50,695 bases of DNA from an uncultured Bacilli bacterium (lineage in GTDB: Bacteria; Bacillota_I; Bacilli_A; RF39; UBA660), in assembly GCA_947627975.1 (NCBI GenBank), contig CANQYB010000005.1:1-50695 (forward strand). The letters run 5' to 3'. This document shows, in pieces, positions 8,989-18,405 of the stretch. A program made the translations under genes and the position numbers. Positions within the stretch are counted from its first letter, which is position 1; each line of letters starts with the position of its first letter. The notes under the pieces were generated by a model that saw only the letters and a list, made by a program, of their open reading frames with translations, had not been told where the DNA came from and ran no database searches.

Positions 8989-10392
8989 ATGAATAGTGAA
9001 ATATGTGGTTATAAATTAGATAAAAACCAAAAAGATGTTATTTTTAATAATGCAAATAATATTTTAGTAATTGCTGGTGCAGGTTGCGGAAAAACATTGA
9101 CAATTGTTGGTAAAATTAAATATTTATTAAATATTGGTTATAAAAGTGATGAAATACTTTGTATATCATTTACTAACGATTCAGTTAATAGTTTGAAAAA
9201 TAAAATTAATAAATGTTTTTCTAAAAAAATTAATATTGAAGTATTAACATTTCATAAATTAGCTTTAAGTATTTTAAAAGAAAATAATATTAATTTTAAT
9301 ATTGTTGATGATAAATTGTTAATATATATTATAGACGAATTTTTTTTAAAATATTATATTAACAATCCACTATTAAAAAAAATGATAAATAAATATTATA
9401 ATGTGAAATTTTTAAAAAAAATTATATATAGATTTATTAGTAATTTTAAATCTAACAATTTTGAAATAAGTGATTATTTTACTTTTTTTAATAAAAATAA
9501 TTCTAAAATTAATTTATTTTTATCAATAACTTTATTTATATATGTTGAATATGAATTAGAAAAAAAATCACAAAATTTATATGATTTTGATGATATTATT
9601 ATTAATGCTAAAAATATATTAAAAAACAAATTTAAAAATTTTAATTATATTATAATTGATGAGTTTCAAGATACTTCTTTAATTAGATTACTATTAATTA
9701 AAAAAATTGCTCAAGTTAATAATGCTAAATTAATGATGGTAGGTGATGATTTTCAATCAATATATAAATTTAGTGGGACAAATATTCAGTTATTTTTAAA
9801 CTTAAATAAATATATTGATAATTTAAAAATTATGTTTTTAGAAAATACCTATCGATTTAGTAAAGAACTGGCCTATATTTCTAGTACTTTTATTTTAAAA
9901 AATAAATATCAATTTAAAAAAAATTTACATTCTAATAAAATTAATGCTAAACCAATTAAATTATATTATTATAAAAAATATAATGAATTAGATAAATTAG
10001 TAAAATATATAAAAAATGATATTTTAATTTTAGGAAGATATAATAAAGATATAGATGTTTTTTATAAAACAGATAAAAATGGTTATATAAAAAATAATTT
10101 AAGATATCTAACAGTTCATAAATCTAAAGGCTTGGAATGTGAAGAAGTAATAATTATAAATTTAAAAAACGATATTTTAGGTTTTCCCTCTAAATTAAAA
10201 AAAGAAAAAGAACTTTCATATGTTACTAATAATGATTTAATAAAATTTGATGAAGAAAGAAGGCTTTTTTATGTTGCTTTAACAAGAACAAAAAATAATG
10301 TTTATCTTTTTGTATCTAAAAAAAACCAATCAATATTTGTAAAAGAAATTAAAAAAAAATATAAAAAGTATATTGAAATTTTAAGACTTTAA
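8989..10392 (+). CDS. Compact UvrD/Rep-like SF1 DNA helicase
   Basis: A 467-residue superfamily 1A helicase, much shorter than UvrD/PcrA (about 700 residues). The SF1A motifs are present in order: Walker A GAGCGKT (near residue 30), Ia-like ISFTNDSVNSLKNKI, TFHKLA, Walker B IIIDEFQDTS, motif III VGDDFQSIYKFSG, YRFS, TVHKSKGLECEEV and VALTRTK. The missing length is mostly in the 1B/2B insert domains. It probably unwinds DNA in repair, though the specific pathway is unknown. There is no ribosome-binding site, and a TATAAT box ends six bases before the start, so the mRNA may be leaderless. Its 3' end overlaps gerAB by 12 bases in convergent orientation. Confidence 0.85.
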   Translation: MNSEICGYKLDKNQKDVIFNNANNILVIAGAGCGKTLTIVGKIKYLLNIGYKSDEILCISFTNDSVNSLKNKINKCFSKKINIEVLTFHKLALSILKENNINFNIVDDKLLIYIIDEFFLKYYINNPLLKKMINKYYNVKFLKKIIYRFISNFKSNNFEISDYFTFFNKNNSKINLFLSITLFIYVEYELEKKSQNLYDFDDIIINAKNILKNKFKNFNYIIIDEFQDTSLIRLLLIKKIAQVNNAKLMMVGDDFQSIYKFSGTNIQLFLNLNKYIDNLKIMFLENTYRFSKELAYISSTFILKNKYQFKKNLHSNKINAKPIKLYYYKKYNELDKLVKYIKNDILILGRYNKDIDVFYKTDKNGYIKNNLRYLTVHKSKGLECEEVIIINLKNDILGFPSKLKKEKELSYVTNNDLIKFDEERRLFYVALTRTKNNVYLFVSKKNQSIFVKEIKKKYKKYIEILRL

Positions 10393-11460
10393 TATTTTTT
10401 TTATTTTAATTGATAAGGCAATAATGATTATTAAAATTAAAAAGCAAATTCTTATTATTGGTGCTATATAATATGTATAATAATTAAAAATAGTTATATT
10501 TTTAAATAATAAATTAGTTGTTAAAGTTATAGCAAATAAAATAATTATTGGTAATAACTTAGATTTATTATTTGGTTTAATCAATGTATTAATATTATAT
10601 ACACAAAAGGAAATTATAATAAATAATCCAAATATCCACTGCATTGAAATTAAATTCTCAATTCTATCAATAAAATTAAATATTTCAATTCTTTTTAAAA
10701 CAATATATTCTGGATATTGATATAATTTAGTAAGATTAATACCTAAGTTTCCAAGTGTAACTAGTGTTATTATTAATATAATAATACATCCAAGTAAGTA
10801 GGATAGCAATGTATATTTATTATATTTTTCTTTGTTTTTTATTTGATTTTTAGGTATAATTAAAGTCAAAAATAAAGGTACAAAGTTGAGTAAAAATATC
10901 CTTATTCCACCATTTATTGTTTTTTTATATCCAAATTCTAATATAGGTTTGTAATTATTAATTTCAATATTAGGTAGTAATCCCAAAATAGAAAAAATTA
11001 CAAATATTAAAGAAATAAAAAACAATATCAATGATGTTCTTGAAATAGTTTCTAAACCTTTTATATTAATATAAATTATTGCAATACTAAAAATTATTTC
11101 AATAGCTATTACTGGTGTTTCAGATAAAAATTGTGTAACTATAAAATGACCTAAATTAAAAATTAAACTAATAGATGTAGATGCAACAAATAAAATTAAT
11201 AAAACATTTATTATTGTTCCCATTTTTTTACCATATAGATGTATTACTTTTTCTCCAATAGTTAAATTTTTTTTATAATTAGCAATATAAATAATTAAAA
11301 AGAAAATTATAAATGATAAAATAGTTGTATTAATAATACTAATCCAGGCATCTGTTTTTGCAGATTTAAATACATTATAAATTCCTATTCCAAAAAAAGA
11401 TGATATAATTATAAAAATATTTAAAGAAAAAAGTTGCATCATACTAATTTTATTTTTCAT
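10381..11460 (-). CDS. Spore germinant receptor permease subunit, GerAB family
   Basis: A 359-residue integral membrane protein with about ten hydrophobic segments, of the GerAB/GerKB amino-acid-permease-like family. In spores this subunit lies in the inner membrane and binds the germinant. A family-like stretch YIVLKRIEIFNFIDRIE precedes the seventh or eighth helix. The site AAAGGAAAT lies before ATG 11460. It is the last gene of the operon (order AA, AC, AB), three bases after the gerAC stop codon. Its 3' end overlaps the opposite-strand helicase gene. Confidence 0.88.
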   Translation of the reverse strand: MKNKISMMQLFSLNIFIIISSFFGIGIYNVFKSAKTDAWISIINTTILSFIIFFLIIYIANYKKNLTIGEKVIHLYGKKMGTIINVLLILFVASTSISLIFNLGHFIVTQFLSETPVIAIEIIFSIAIIYINIKGLETISRTSLILFFISLIFVIFSILGLLPNIEINNYKPILEFGYKKTINGGIRIFLLNFVPLFLTLIIPKNQIKNKEKYNKYTLLSYLLGCIIILIITLVTLGNLGINLTKLYQYPEYIVLKRIEIFNFIDRIENLISMQWIFGLFIIISFCVYNINTLIKPNNKSKLLPIIILFAITLTTNLLFKNITIFNYYTYYIAPIIRICFLILIIIIALSIKIKKILKS

Positions 11461-11463
11461 ATT

Positions 11464-12639
11464 TTATTTCCTTTCTGGTGTATATAAAGTATTACCTTTT
11501 TCTAAAGTTTCAATTTTAACAGATATATTAAAATTAATTTTTTGATAAAATTTATCCCAATTTTTAATACTTTTATAGTATTTTGGATCATTTTTATAAA
11601 TTATATCTTCCAAACCAAATATATCAGATTTATATTTTTTTTGAACTTTTGTCAAAGTTTTTTTAATATTATTTTTAATATTTTTTTCTATTTCAGACCT
11701 TAATTTTTTAATTTCCTTTTTAGAATTTAAATTAATATTACAAGAACTTTCATTAACATTAGCATTTCCAACTACTTTAATAGATATATTATTTTTGTTA
11801 TTTGAAATTTTAGTTTTAGAAGTAGTAATTTCTGAGGATACTAATCCATTTTTTGAACATTTGGTTGTTATTATAGTATTTTCAATATTATTTAAAATAA
11901 AAGAGTAGGCAATGGATTCTTGTTCAGTTAAATATCCAATTAATTTTTTATTTTTAAAAACTGCTATTGAAGATATTTTGGAATCAGCAATATTTTTGAC
12001 TTTTTCTAAATTTTTGGTACTATCACTGTTTTTATTTTCATTTATTATGACAACTGAAGGAATTGATACTTCAATTTTATCATTTAAAAGATTATTTATA
12101 ATATCTTCAAAAGTTATTTCATATCCTATTCCTAAATATTTAGTATTAGTTTTTAATGATTCTCTTATATTAGTTGAGTTTATAGTTTCAAGAGGGGTAA
12201 GAGTAGTTAAAATGTTATTAGCTGTTGTATTTTTGGAAATTAATGTTAAAAATTTCATTTGAATTTCAGGGTCTCTTGTAAAAAAATCAATATATTTTGT
12301 TATTCCTTCTTTAGCACATTCTTCACTAATAACTAATATTTGCATTTGAGTTGCAAATAGTCTTTTTGGTGAAGATAATATAACTTTTCTTATAGCTTCT
12401 TGAACAGTTTTATCAGTTGATTCATATGTTATAAATTTGGCATTTGTATTTGATTGAGATGAATCTGAACTTTCTTTTTTAGAACTGATTACTTGTATGG
12501 TTACTTTTATATTACCATTCTTGGCTTTGTCTATTCCTATAGCTGATACAATTGATAATTCATTTAATTCTCGATAATTATAACATCCACATAATGTAAA
12601 CAAAATTATTAATAATGTAAGTATTTTAATTTTTTTCAT
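11464..12639 (-). CDS. Spore germination lipoprotein, GerAC family
   Basis: A 391-residue Ger(x)C lipoprotein. The N-terminus is a lipoprotein signal with lipobox LCGC, which would acylate Cys19. It is followed by the conserved family opening YNYRELNELSIVSAIGIDK. I start at ATG 12639 because GGAGG lies five bases upstream; the ATG 12 bases earlier overlaps that site. The start lies inside the end of gerAA (14-base overlap), implying coupling. With gerAA and gerAB it makes the A, B and C subunits of a germinant receptor on the spore inner membrane. Confidence 0.92.
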   Translation of the reverse strand: MKKIKILTLLIILFTLCGCYNYRELNELSIVSAIGIDKAKNGNIKVTIQVISSKKESSDSSQSNTNAKFITYESTDKTVQEAIRKVILSSPKRLFATQMQILVISEECAKEGITKYIDFFTRDPEIQMKFLTLISKNTTANNILTTLTPLETINSTNIRESLKTNTKYLGIGYEITFEDIINNLLNDKIEVSIPSVVIINENKNSDSTKNLEKVKNIADSKISSIAVFKNKKLIGYLTEQESIAYSFILNNIENTIITTKCSKNGLVSSEITTSKTKISNNKNNISIKVVGNANVNESSCNINLNSKKEIKKLRSEIEKNIKNNIKKTLTKVQKKYKSDIFGLEDIIYKNDPKYYKSIKNWDKFYQKINFNISVKIETLEKGNTLYTPERK

Positions 12640-14023
12640 TTTGTCCTCCATTAGTTGAATTTAGTTTTATAATACTATCTTTTAATTCTTTTTTATTTAT
12701 AGGCGAAAAAGGTTTAAGATATGGAACACCAAATGATTTTAAAGATGATAGATGAATAATTAAAATTAAAAATACTATTAAAACACCAATTATCCCAATT
12801 ATAGTTGCTCCAATCATAAAAAATATTCGCCAAATTCTTAATGCATTAATTAATTCTGGTTCGGTAAAAAGTAGTGAAGATATAGCAGTAATTGCTATTA
12901 CAATTATCATTATAGGTGATACTATTCCTGCATTTACAGCTGCATCACCTAAAATTAATGCTCCAACAATTGAAAGAGCACTTCCTGAAAATCCCGGAAC
13001 TCTCAAATCGCCTTCTCTTAAAATTTCAAAACATATCATCATTAAAATTGCTTCGAAAAAAGCTGGAAAAGGAACGCCATCTCGTTGAGTTGAAAAATTT
13101 ATTAAAAGATCAGTAGGTAACATTTCTTGATTAAATGTAATAATAGCAATATATATAGCTGGAACTAATAAGGCAATAAAAAAAGCAAATAATTTTAAAA
13201 TTCTTGTAAATGTGACATTAATACTTTTACCATATACATCCTCTGAAGTTTTAAAAAAATCATTTAAACATGATGGTAAAATTAAAACATATGGGCAATT
13301 GTCAATTACAATTACTGTTTTTCCAGAAAGTAATGCTAAAACTGCAATATCTGGTCTTTCTGTTGTTCTAACAGTTGGAAAAACACTTTTATTTTCTTTT
13401 TCAATATTATTTTTAATTTCTCCAGAATTAACAATATCTTCAATATTTAAATTTTCCATTTTTTTTAAAATCATATTATAGGATTCTTTATGCACTTTAT
13501 CACTTAATGATAATACTCCTATTTCAGATTGAGTATATTTTCCTTTATTATAATTTTTAATTCTCAGTTTATTACTTTTAATTCTTCTTTTAATTAAGCC
13601 AATATTTGTTTGATATATTTCTGTAAAGGCATCTTTTGCTCCACGATAAGTATTTTCACTTTCTGGTTTATCTATACTTCTTGATAAATCTCCTTTAGTT
13701 TCTAAGGCTAAATACGTGGAAATATTATCAATAATAATTATAGTAAATCCTGAATGTAAATATTTACATATTTCTTGATAAGTAGTTATTTCTTGAACTT
13801 TATTATTACTAATATTATTTTTGATTTTTTCTAAAATATTTTTTTTATTAACTTTTTTTATTTTATTTAAACTTCTAATAATAAAATCACTAATTTTATC
13901 ACTATTTGTTAATGATTCAGAAAATACAATATAGGTAGTAATTTTGGATATAATTTTTTTTCGATATATAATATCTTTCATTTCGTCAGTATCAGTTTTT
14001 AATTTTTCAATTATTTTATTCAT
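12626..14023 (-). CDS. Spore germinant receptor subunit A, GerAA family
   Basis: A 465-residue GerA-family protein with a soluble N-terminal half and a C-terminal membrane half. Family motifs include YRGAKDAFTE (usually RGPREGFTE), VRTTERPD, GKTVIVIDNCPYVLILP, GVPFPAFFEAILM and EILREGDLRVP. The site AGGTGA is five bases before ATG 14023, so the GTG at 14032 is not needed. It heads the operon gerAA-gerAC-gerAB, a subunit order like that of B. subtilis gerK. Upstream, on the minus strand, a CATnnTA-type sequence (14045-14051) could be a sporulation sigma factor -10 box, but this is weak. Confidence 0.93.
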   Translation of the reverse strand: MNKIIEKLKTDTDEMKDIIYRKKIISKITTYIVFSESLTNSDKISDFIIRSLNKIKKVNKKNILEKIKNNISNNKVQEITTYQEICKYLHSGFTIIIIDNISTYLALETKGDLSRSIDKPESENTYRGAKDAFTEIYQTNIGLIKRRIKSNKLRIKNYNKGKYTQSEIGVLSLSDKVHKESYNMILKKMENLNIEDIVNSGEIKNNIEKENKSVFPTVRTTERPDIAVLALLSGKTVIVIDNCPYVLILPSCLNDFFKTSEDVYGKSINVTFTRILKLFAFFIALLVPAIYIAIITFNQEMLPTDLLINFSTQRDGVPFPAFFEAILMMICFEILREGDLRVPGFSGSALSIVGALILGDAAVNAGIVSPIMIIVIAITAISSLLFTEPELINALRIWRIFFMIGATIIGIIGVLIVFLILIIHLSSLKSFGVPYLKPFSPINKKELKDSIIKLNSTNGGQNEKN

Positions 14024-14100
14024 TTGAATCACCTAATCTAATATTATTATGTATTTATTTTGTTTATTTATTTATTTTGATATCAATTTGTAAAAAAAAA

Positions 14101-14109
14101 TGTTATAAT
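14101..14109 (+). promoter_or_regulatory. Extended -10 promoter of the gdpP-like/rplI/dnaB operon
   Basis: TGTTATAAT is a perfect TGn-TATAAT box, 17 bases before ATG 14127. No good -35 element is seen at the normal spacing. It fits the extended -10 class seen repeatedly in this window. Confidence 0.65.
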
Positions 14110-14126
14110 TAAATAGGTGAAAAAAT

Positions 14127-15083
14127 ATGAGAAATAGAGCAGAAATAATATTAAAAAAAATAAAAAAATCTAAAAATATTTTTATAATGGGTCATAAAAA
14201 TATTGATTTAGATGCTTTAGGAGCATGTGTATCTATTTCTTCAATATGTAAAAAAAATCGTCGAAAATCTTATATAATTTTGCAAGATTCAAAATATGAT
14301 GAATCAATAAAAAAAGCTATTGAATATTTAAAAGAAAAAAGCAATTTCATATTTTTAAAATATAAGGAAGCTATTGAGCTAGTTAATAGTGAATCACTTT
14401 GTATAATTGTCGATACATACAGTGAAAGAAGATGTCAATCATTTAAATTATTTAATAAAATAAAAAATAGATTAATAATTGATCATCATCTTTTTGGTAA
14501 GCCAATTAATAATGATTATATTATTGATACTAAAGTTTCATCTACTTGTGAACTTATTTTAAAAATATTTAAAAATAAAAAAATAAAATTTGATAAATAT
14601 ACTGCTACAGTAATGTTGGCAGGAATAATTATTGATACTAACAATTATAGTATTAAAACTACTCCAAATACTTTTGATTCAGCGAAACTTTTATTGAAAT
14701 TAGGTGCTGAAAATACTATTGCTCATGGTTTTAATAAAGTTAATATGGAAGAATATCAAAAAATTCAAAAAGTTATATTTAAAACTGAATTTTATAAAAA
14801 AAAGTATGCTTTTGTTAAATGTGATAGTAAAAAAATATATGATCGAGAAGATTTAGCAAAAATATGTGATACTTTACTTATGTTTGAAAATGTTGAAGTA
14901 GCATTTGCAATAGGATTTGTTAATAAAGATGAAGTAGGTTGTAGTGCTAGAAGTGTAAAAGAAAATGTCGCAGATATAATGTCTAAATTCGATGGAGGAG
15001 GTCATAAATTTAATGCCGCCTGTCAATTAAAATCTATTACACAAAATGAATTAGTTAAAAAAATAAAGGAGGTTTTAAAATGA
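14127..15083 (+). CDS. Stand-alone DHH-DHHA1 phosphodiesterase, GdpP-like
   Basis: A 318-residue DHH/DHHA1 phosphoesterase. Metal-binding motifs are clear: [12 protein letters not shown] (His23, Asp27, Asp29), VDT near 97, DHH (Asp119-His121) and the C-terminal GGGH (Gly290-His293). It directly precedes rplI and dnaB, as gdpP (yybT) does in Bacillus, and GHKN.D.DALGA is like the DHH core of GdpP. However, GdpP has N-terminal membrane helices and PAS and GGDEF-like domains, and none of these are present here. It is probably a soluble c-di-AMP phosphodiesterase, but the alternative is a generic NrnA/Pde2-type enzyme acting on pApA or nanoRNA. The stop overlaps the rplI start (ATGA). Confidence 0.8.
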   Translation: MRNRAEIILKKIKKSKNIFIMGHKNIDLDALGACVSISSICKKNRRKSYIILQDSKYDESIKKAIEYLKEKSNFIFLKYKEAIELVNSESLCIIVDTYSERRCQSFKLFNKIKNRLIIDHHLFGKPINNDYIIDTKVSSTCELILKIFKNKKIKFDKYTATVMLAGIIIDTNNYSIKTTPNTFDSAKLLLKLGAENTIAHGFNKVNMEEYQKIQKVIFKTEFYKKKYAFVKCDSKKIYDREDLAKICDTLLMFENVEVAFAIGFVNKDEVGCSARSVKENVADIMSKFDGGGHKFNAACQLKSITQNELVKKIKEVLK

Positions 15084-15526
15084 AAGTAATTTTACTTAAA
15101 GATGTAAAAAAACAAGGTAAAAAAGATGATATAATAGATGTTTCTGATGGATATGCAATTAATTTTTTAATAAAAAATAATTTAGCAGTTAAATATACAA
15201 AGACTAGTGATAATATTTTAAAATCAGAAATTAAATTACGTGAAAAAGAAGAAAACTTAAAAATACAAGATTGTATAAAAATTAAAAATAAATTAGAAAA
15301 AGAACAATTGATTTTTAAACTTAATAGTGGAGAAATGGGAAAAACATTTGGGACTGTTTCTAAAACTAATATAAAAGATGAACTAAAAAAAAGAGGATAT
15401 AATATAGACTCAAAAAATATAAAAATTAGTGTACCAATTACCAGTTTAGGCTGTTTTACAGTTGAAATTAATCTTTATAAAAATGTTAATGCAAAATTAA
15501 AAATTATGGTTAAAGAAAGTATGTGA
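15080..15526 (+). CDS. rplI: 50S ribosomal protein L9
   Basis: A 148-residue ribosomal protein with the classic N-terminal L9 motif [25 protein letters not shown] (read in two parts), a long lysine-rich connecting helix and a C-terminal domain. A strong site, AAGGAGG, precedes the ATG. It overlaps the gdpP-like gene by four bases and abuts dnaB, preserving the Bacillus order gdpP-rplI-dnaB. Confidence 0.97.
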   Translation: MKVILLKDVKKQGKKDDIIDVSDGYAINFLIKNNLAVKYTKTSDNILKSEIKLREKEENLKIQDCIKIKNKLEKEQLIFKLNSGEMGKTFGTVSKTNIKDELKKRGYNIDSKNIKISVPITSLGCFTVEINLYKNVNAKLKIMVKESM

Positions 15527-15531
15527 TTTTA

Positions 15532-16875
15532 ATGGCTCAAATTCGTAAAATGCCTCAAAATATTGATGCTGAAATGGCTATTTTAGGTTCAGTATTTATA
15601 GATAATGAACTTATAGTAAAATTAATTGATGAACTAAATGTCAATATGTTTTATAAAAAAGAACATCAAATTATTTTTAATGCAATAAAAAAGTTGTATG
15701 AAAAAAAAATATCACTTGATATTACAACTATAAGTAATGAACTTGATAGTACTAATAGTTTAAATGATGTAGGTGGTATTGAATATATAGGAGAAATTAT
15801 TGATTCTGTTGCCTCAGCTTCAAATATAGATTACTACATAGACATAATAAAAGATAAAGCAGTTAGAAGATATTTAATTGATACAGTAAATTCAATTGCT
15901 TCATCTGCTTATGATTCCAATGATTCTTTAAATGATTTATTAGATAACGCTTCAAGAGAAATGTCTAATGTTTTAGATAATCGAAAAACAGGAGATTTTA
16001 TTCCTATTTCTGAAGCTATAAGAAAAACTCAAGAAATACTTGAAAATTTGGCTAAAAATAAAAGTGAACTTACTGGTGTACCTTCTGGATTTTTGGATTT
16101 AGATAAAATAACATCTGGGTTTCATGAAAATGAATTAATTATTATTGCAGCAAGACCAGGAGTAGGAAAAACTGCTTTTAGTTTAAATATAGCTACAAAT
16201 GTAGCTTTAACAACTAAAAGACCAGTTGCAATATTTAATATGGAAATGAGTGTTGAACAATTATTAATGCGTATGATTTCATCAGTTGGAGGAGTAGATT
16301 CTAAAAAGCTTCGTACTGGACGACTTGAACATAATGATTGGAAAAGAGTAAATGAAGCATTAAGCCAGCTTGGAGATGCAAAATTATTCATTGAAGATGT
16401 TGCTGGTCTTACAATTTCTGAAATAAAAGCTAAATGTCGCAAATTAAAAAATACTGAAAAAGATTTGGGGCTTGTTATAATAGATTATTTACAATTAATA
16501 CAGGGTTCTTCTAGATATGCCGGAAATAGAGTTCAAGAAGTTACAGAAATATCTCGAGGACTTAAAACTATGGCAATGGAATTAAAAGTACCAGTTATTG
16601 CATTAGCCCAATTGTCAAGAAGTGTTGAAACTAGAGAAAATAAAAAACCTACACTAAGTGATTTAAGAGAATCAGGATCCATAGAGCAAGATGCTGATAT
16701 AGTTGGTTTTTTATATCGTGAAGATTATTATAAAAATACTAATGAAGTAAATGCCCCAACTGAATTTATAATTGCTAAACATAGAGCAGGTTCAACTGGA
16801 AAAATTAATCTTTTGTTTGAAAAAAATCTCAGTAATTTTGTTCCATTAAAAATTACTGATGAAGGAGAGAATTAA
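15532..16875 (+). CDS. dnaB: Replicative DNA helicase DnaB (DnaC in Bacillus)
   Basis: A 447-residue replicative helicase. The N-terminal DnaB domain starts MAQIRKMPQNIDAEMAILGS. The RecA-like C-terminal domain has Walker A ARPGVGKTAFSLN, Walker B LVIIDYLQLI and the family phrases FNMEMS and LSDLRESGSIEQDAD. The start is uncertain: GTG 15523 overlaps the rplI stop and would add three residues, while ATG 15532 fits family N-termini better. Neither has a strong ribosome-binding site. It hexamerises around the lagging-strand template at the fork. Confidence 0.97.
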   Translation: MAQIRKMPQNIDAEMAILGSVFIDNELIVKLIDELNVNMFYKKEHQIIFNAIKKLYEKKISLDITTISNELDSTNSLNDVGGIEYIGEIIDSVASASNIDYYIDIIKDKAVRRYLIDTVNSIASSAYDSNDSLNDLLDNASREMSNVLDNRKTGDFIPISEAIRKTQEILENLAKNKSELTGVPSGFLDLDKITSGFHENELIIIAARPGVGKTAFSLNIATNVALTTKRPVAIFNMEMSVEQLLMRMISSVGGVDSKKLRTGRLEHNDWKRVNEALSQLGDAKLFIEDVAGLTISEIKAKCRKLKNTEKDLGLVIIDYLQLIQGSSRYAGNRVQEVTEISRGLKTMAMELKVPVIALAQLSRSVETRENKKPTLSDLRESGSIEQDADIVGFLYREDYYKNTNEVNAPTEFIIAKHRAGSTGKINLLFEKNLSNFVPLKITDEGEN

Positions 16876-18405
16876 ATGAATTTTAAAAATGTATTTATAA
16901 GTATAATTTTAGTATGTTTTGTTTCTTTTCTAACTATAATAATGGTTTTTACAGATAAATTAGAATCTAATGCAACATCTTTATATCAGGTTTATTTAAA
17001 TGGTAATAAAATTGGTAAAATCAAAGATATTAATTCATTATATGAATTAATTGATACAAATCAACAAAATATAAAAGATAAATATGGAGTTAGTAAAGTT
17101 TATCCACCATCATCCTTAAAAATTAATAAAGTTATATCTTATGATAATAAAGAAGAATCAATAAAAAAAATATATGATGAAATTAAAAAAAATGATACAT
17201 TTACTATTAATGGATATCAAATAATTATAAAAAAAGAAATAAAAAATAATGATGAAAATAATGATGAAGAAAATAAAGAAGAAAAAAAATATGAAACAAT
17301 TAAGATTAATGTGTTAGATAAAAAAATTTTTACCGAAGCTATTGAAAATTTTATAAAAGCTTTTTTAGGATATGATAAATATTTAGCATATAAAAATAAT
17401 ACTCAAGAAGAAGTTACCGAAACAGGTACAACTATTGAAAATGTTTATTTTGATGAGAATATTAAAATTAGAAAGACATTAATTAGTACAAAAGAAAAAA
17501 TATTTACTAATGTTGATGAATTAAGTCAATATTTATTATATAGTTCTAATACTTCTGATACATTGTATACTGTAAAACAAGGAGATACAATTGAATCAGT
17601 TGCTTATGATAATAAATTAAATAATGAAGAATTTTTAATAGCTAATCCAAAATTCACAAGTATTAATAATGTTTTATCAGCTGGACAAATAGTTAACGTA
17701 TCTTTAATAAATCCTTTACTTACTTTAACTTATGAACAAGAAGTAATTGAAGACTTAGAAACTGATTTTGAAAAAAAAGTAGAATATGATAACGCAAAAA
17801 GAGCTGGATATTCCCAAATAACTCAAGAGGGGCAAAAAGGATTAAATAGAGTAACTGAAAAAATTAAAATATCTAATGGTGAAACTCAAAATGTTGTAAT
17901 AACTAATAAACAAGTATTAAAAGAAGCAGTACCACAAATAACTACTAAGGGTGGTAAAAAAGGGTCAGTATCTATTTATGATGGACCAATATATGGTTCT
18001 AATGGAGCTTGGTTTTGGCCAACTCAAACACCATATGTTATATCTTCACCATTTGGTTATCGTTGGGGTAAATTGCATGAAGCATTTGATATTTCTGGAT
18101 GTGGTTATGGTTCTCCAATTTATGCTGCTAATAATGGAGTTGTAAGAAGTGCTGGATATGGAGGAATGCTTGGTAGTTCTTCGGGATTAAATATTGTTAT
18201 AGAGCATCCTAATGGTTATTGGACTGTTTATGCTCATTTATCAGCAATAAGTGTATCGGCTGGTCAAAATGTAACTGGAGGACAAAGAATTGGCTCAATG
18301 GGAAAATCTGGTTTTGCCACTGGAACACATTTACACTTTGGAGTTTATAATGGAAAGCCATATGGAGGAGGAAGACCTTTTTCTCCTGCATTGTTATATA
18401 AATAA
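16876..18405 (+). CDS. Exported M23 peptidoglycan endopeptidase with LysM and G5-like domains
   Basis: A 509-residue cell-wall hydrolase. A membrane anchor or signal segment spans about residues 5-27. A LysM domain follows at about 233-277 (TLYTVKQGDTIESVA), then a G5-like region (about 280-355) and a C-terminal M23 domain. The zinc ligands are visible as HEAFD (His401, Asp405) and HLH (His485, His487). It should cut peptide cross-links in peptidoglycan outside the membrane. It starts directly after the dnaB stop with a strong GAAGGAG site and overlaps walJ by one base. In Bacillus, walR, walK, walH and walI occupy this interval, and none are found here. Confidence 0.9.
   Translation: MNFKNVFISIILVCFVSFLTIIMVFTDKLESNATSLYQVYLNGNKIGKIKDINSLYELIDTNQQNIKDKYGVSKVYPPSSLKINKVISYDNKEESIKKIYDEIKKNDTFTINGYQIIIKKEIKNNDENNDEENKEEKKYETIKINVLDKKIFTEAIENFIKAFLGYDKYLAYKNNTQEEVTETGTTIENVYFDENIKIRKTLISTKEKIFTNVDELSQYLLYSSNTSDTLYTVKQGDTIESVAYDNKLNNEEFLIANPKFTSINNVLSAGQIVNVSLINPLLTLTYEQEVIEDLETDFEKKVEYDNAKRAGYSQITQEGQKGLNRVTEKIKISNGETQNVVITNKQVLKEAVPQITTKGGKKGSVSIYDGPIYGSNGAWFWPTQTPYVISSPFGYRWGKLHEAFDISGCGYGSPIYAANNGVVRSAGYGGMLGSSSGLNIVIEHPNGYWTVYAHLSAISVSAGQNVTGGQRIGSMGKSGFATGTHLHFGVYNGKPYGGGRPFSPALLYK

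Noticed and set aside
16122-16442. Open frame of about 106 codons antisense to dnaB
   Set aside because: It lies wholly inside a strongly conserved gene, has no ribosome-binding site and the translation resembles no protein; similar antisense frames (for example 2733-3080, 11912-12262, 13212-13481, 30615-30869) are by-products of the real genes.
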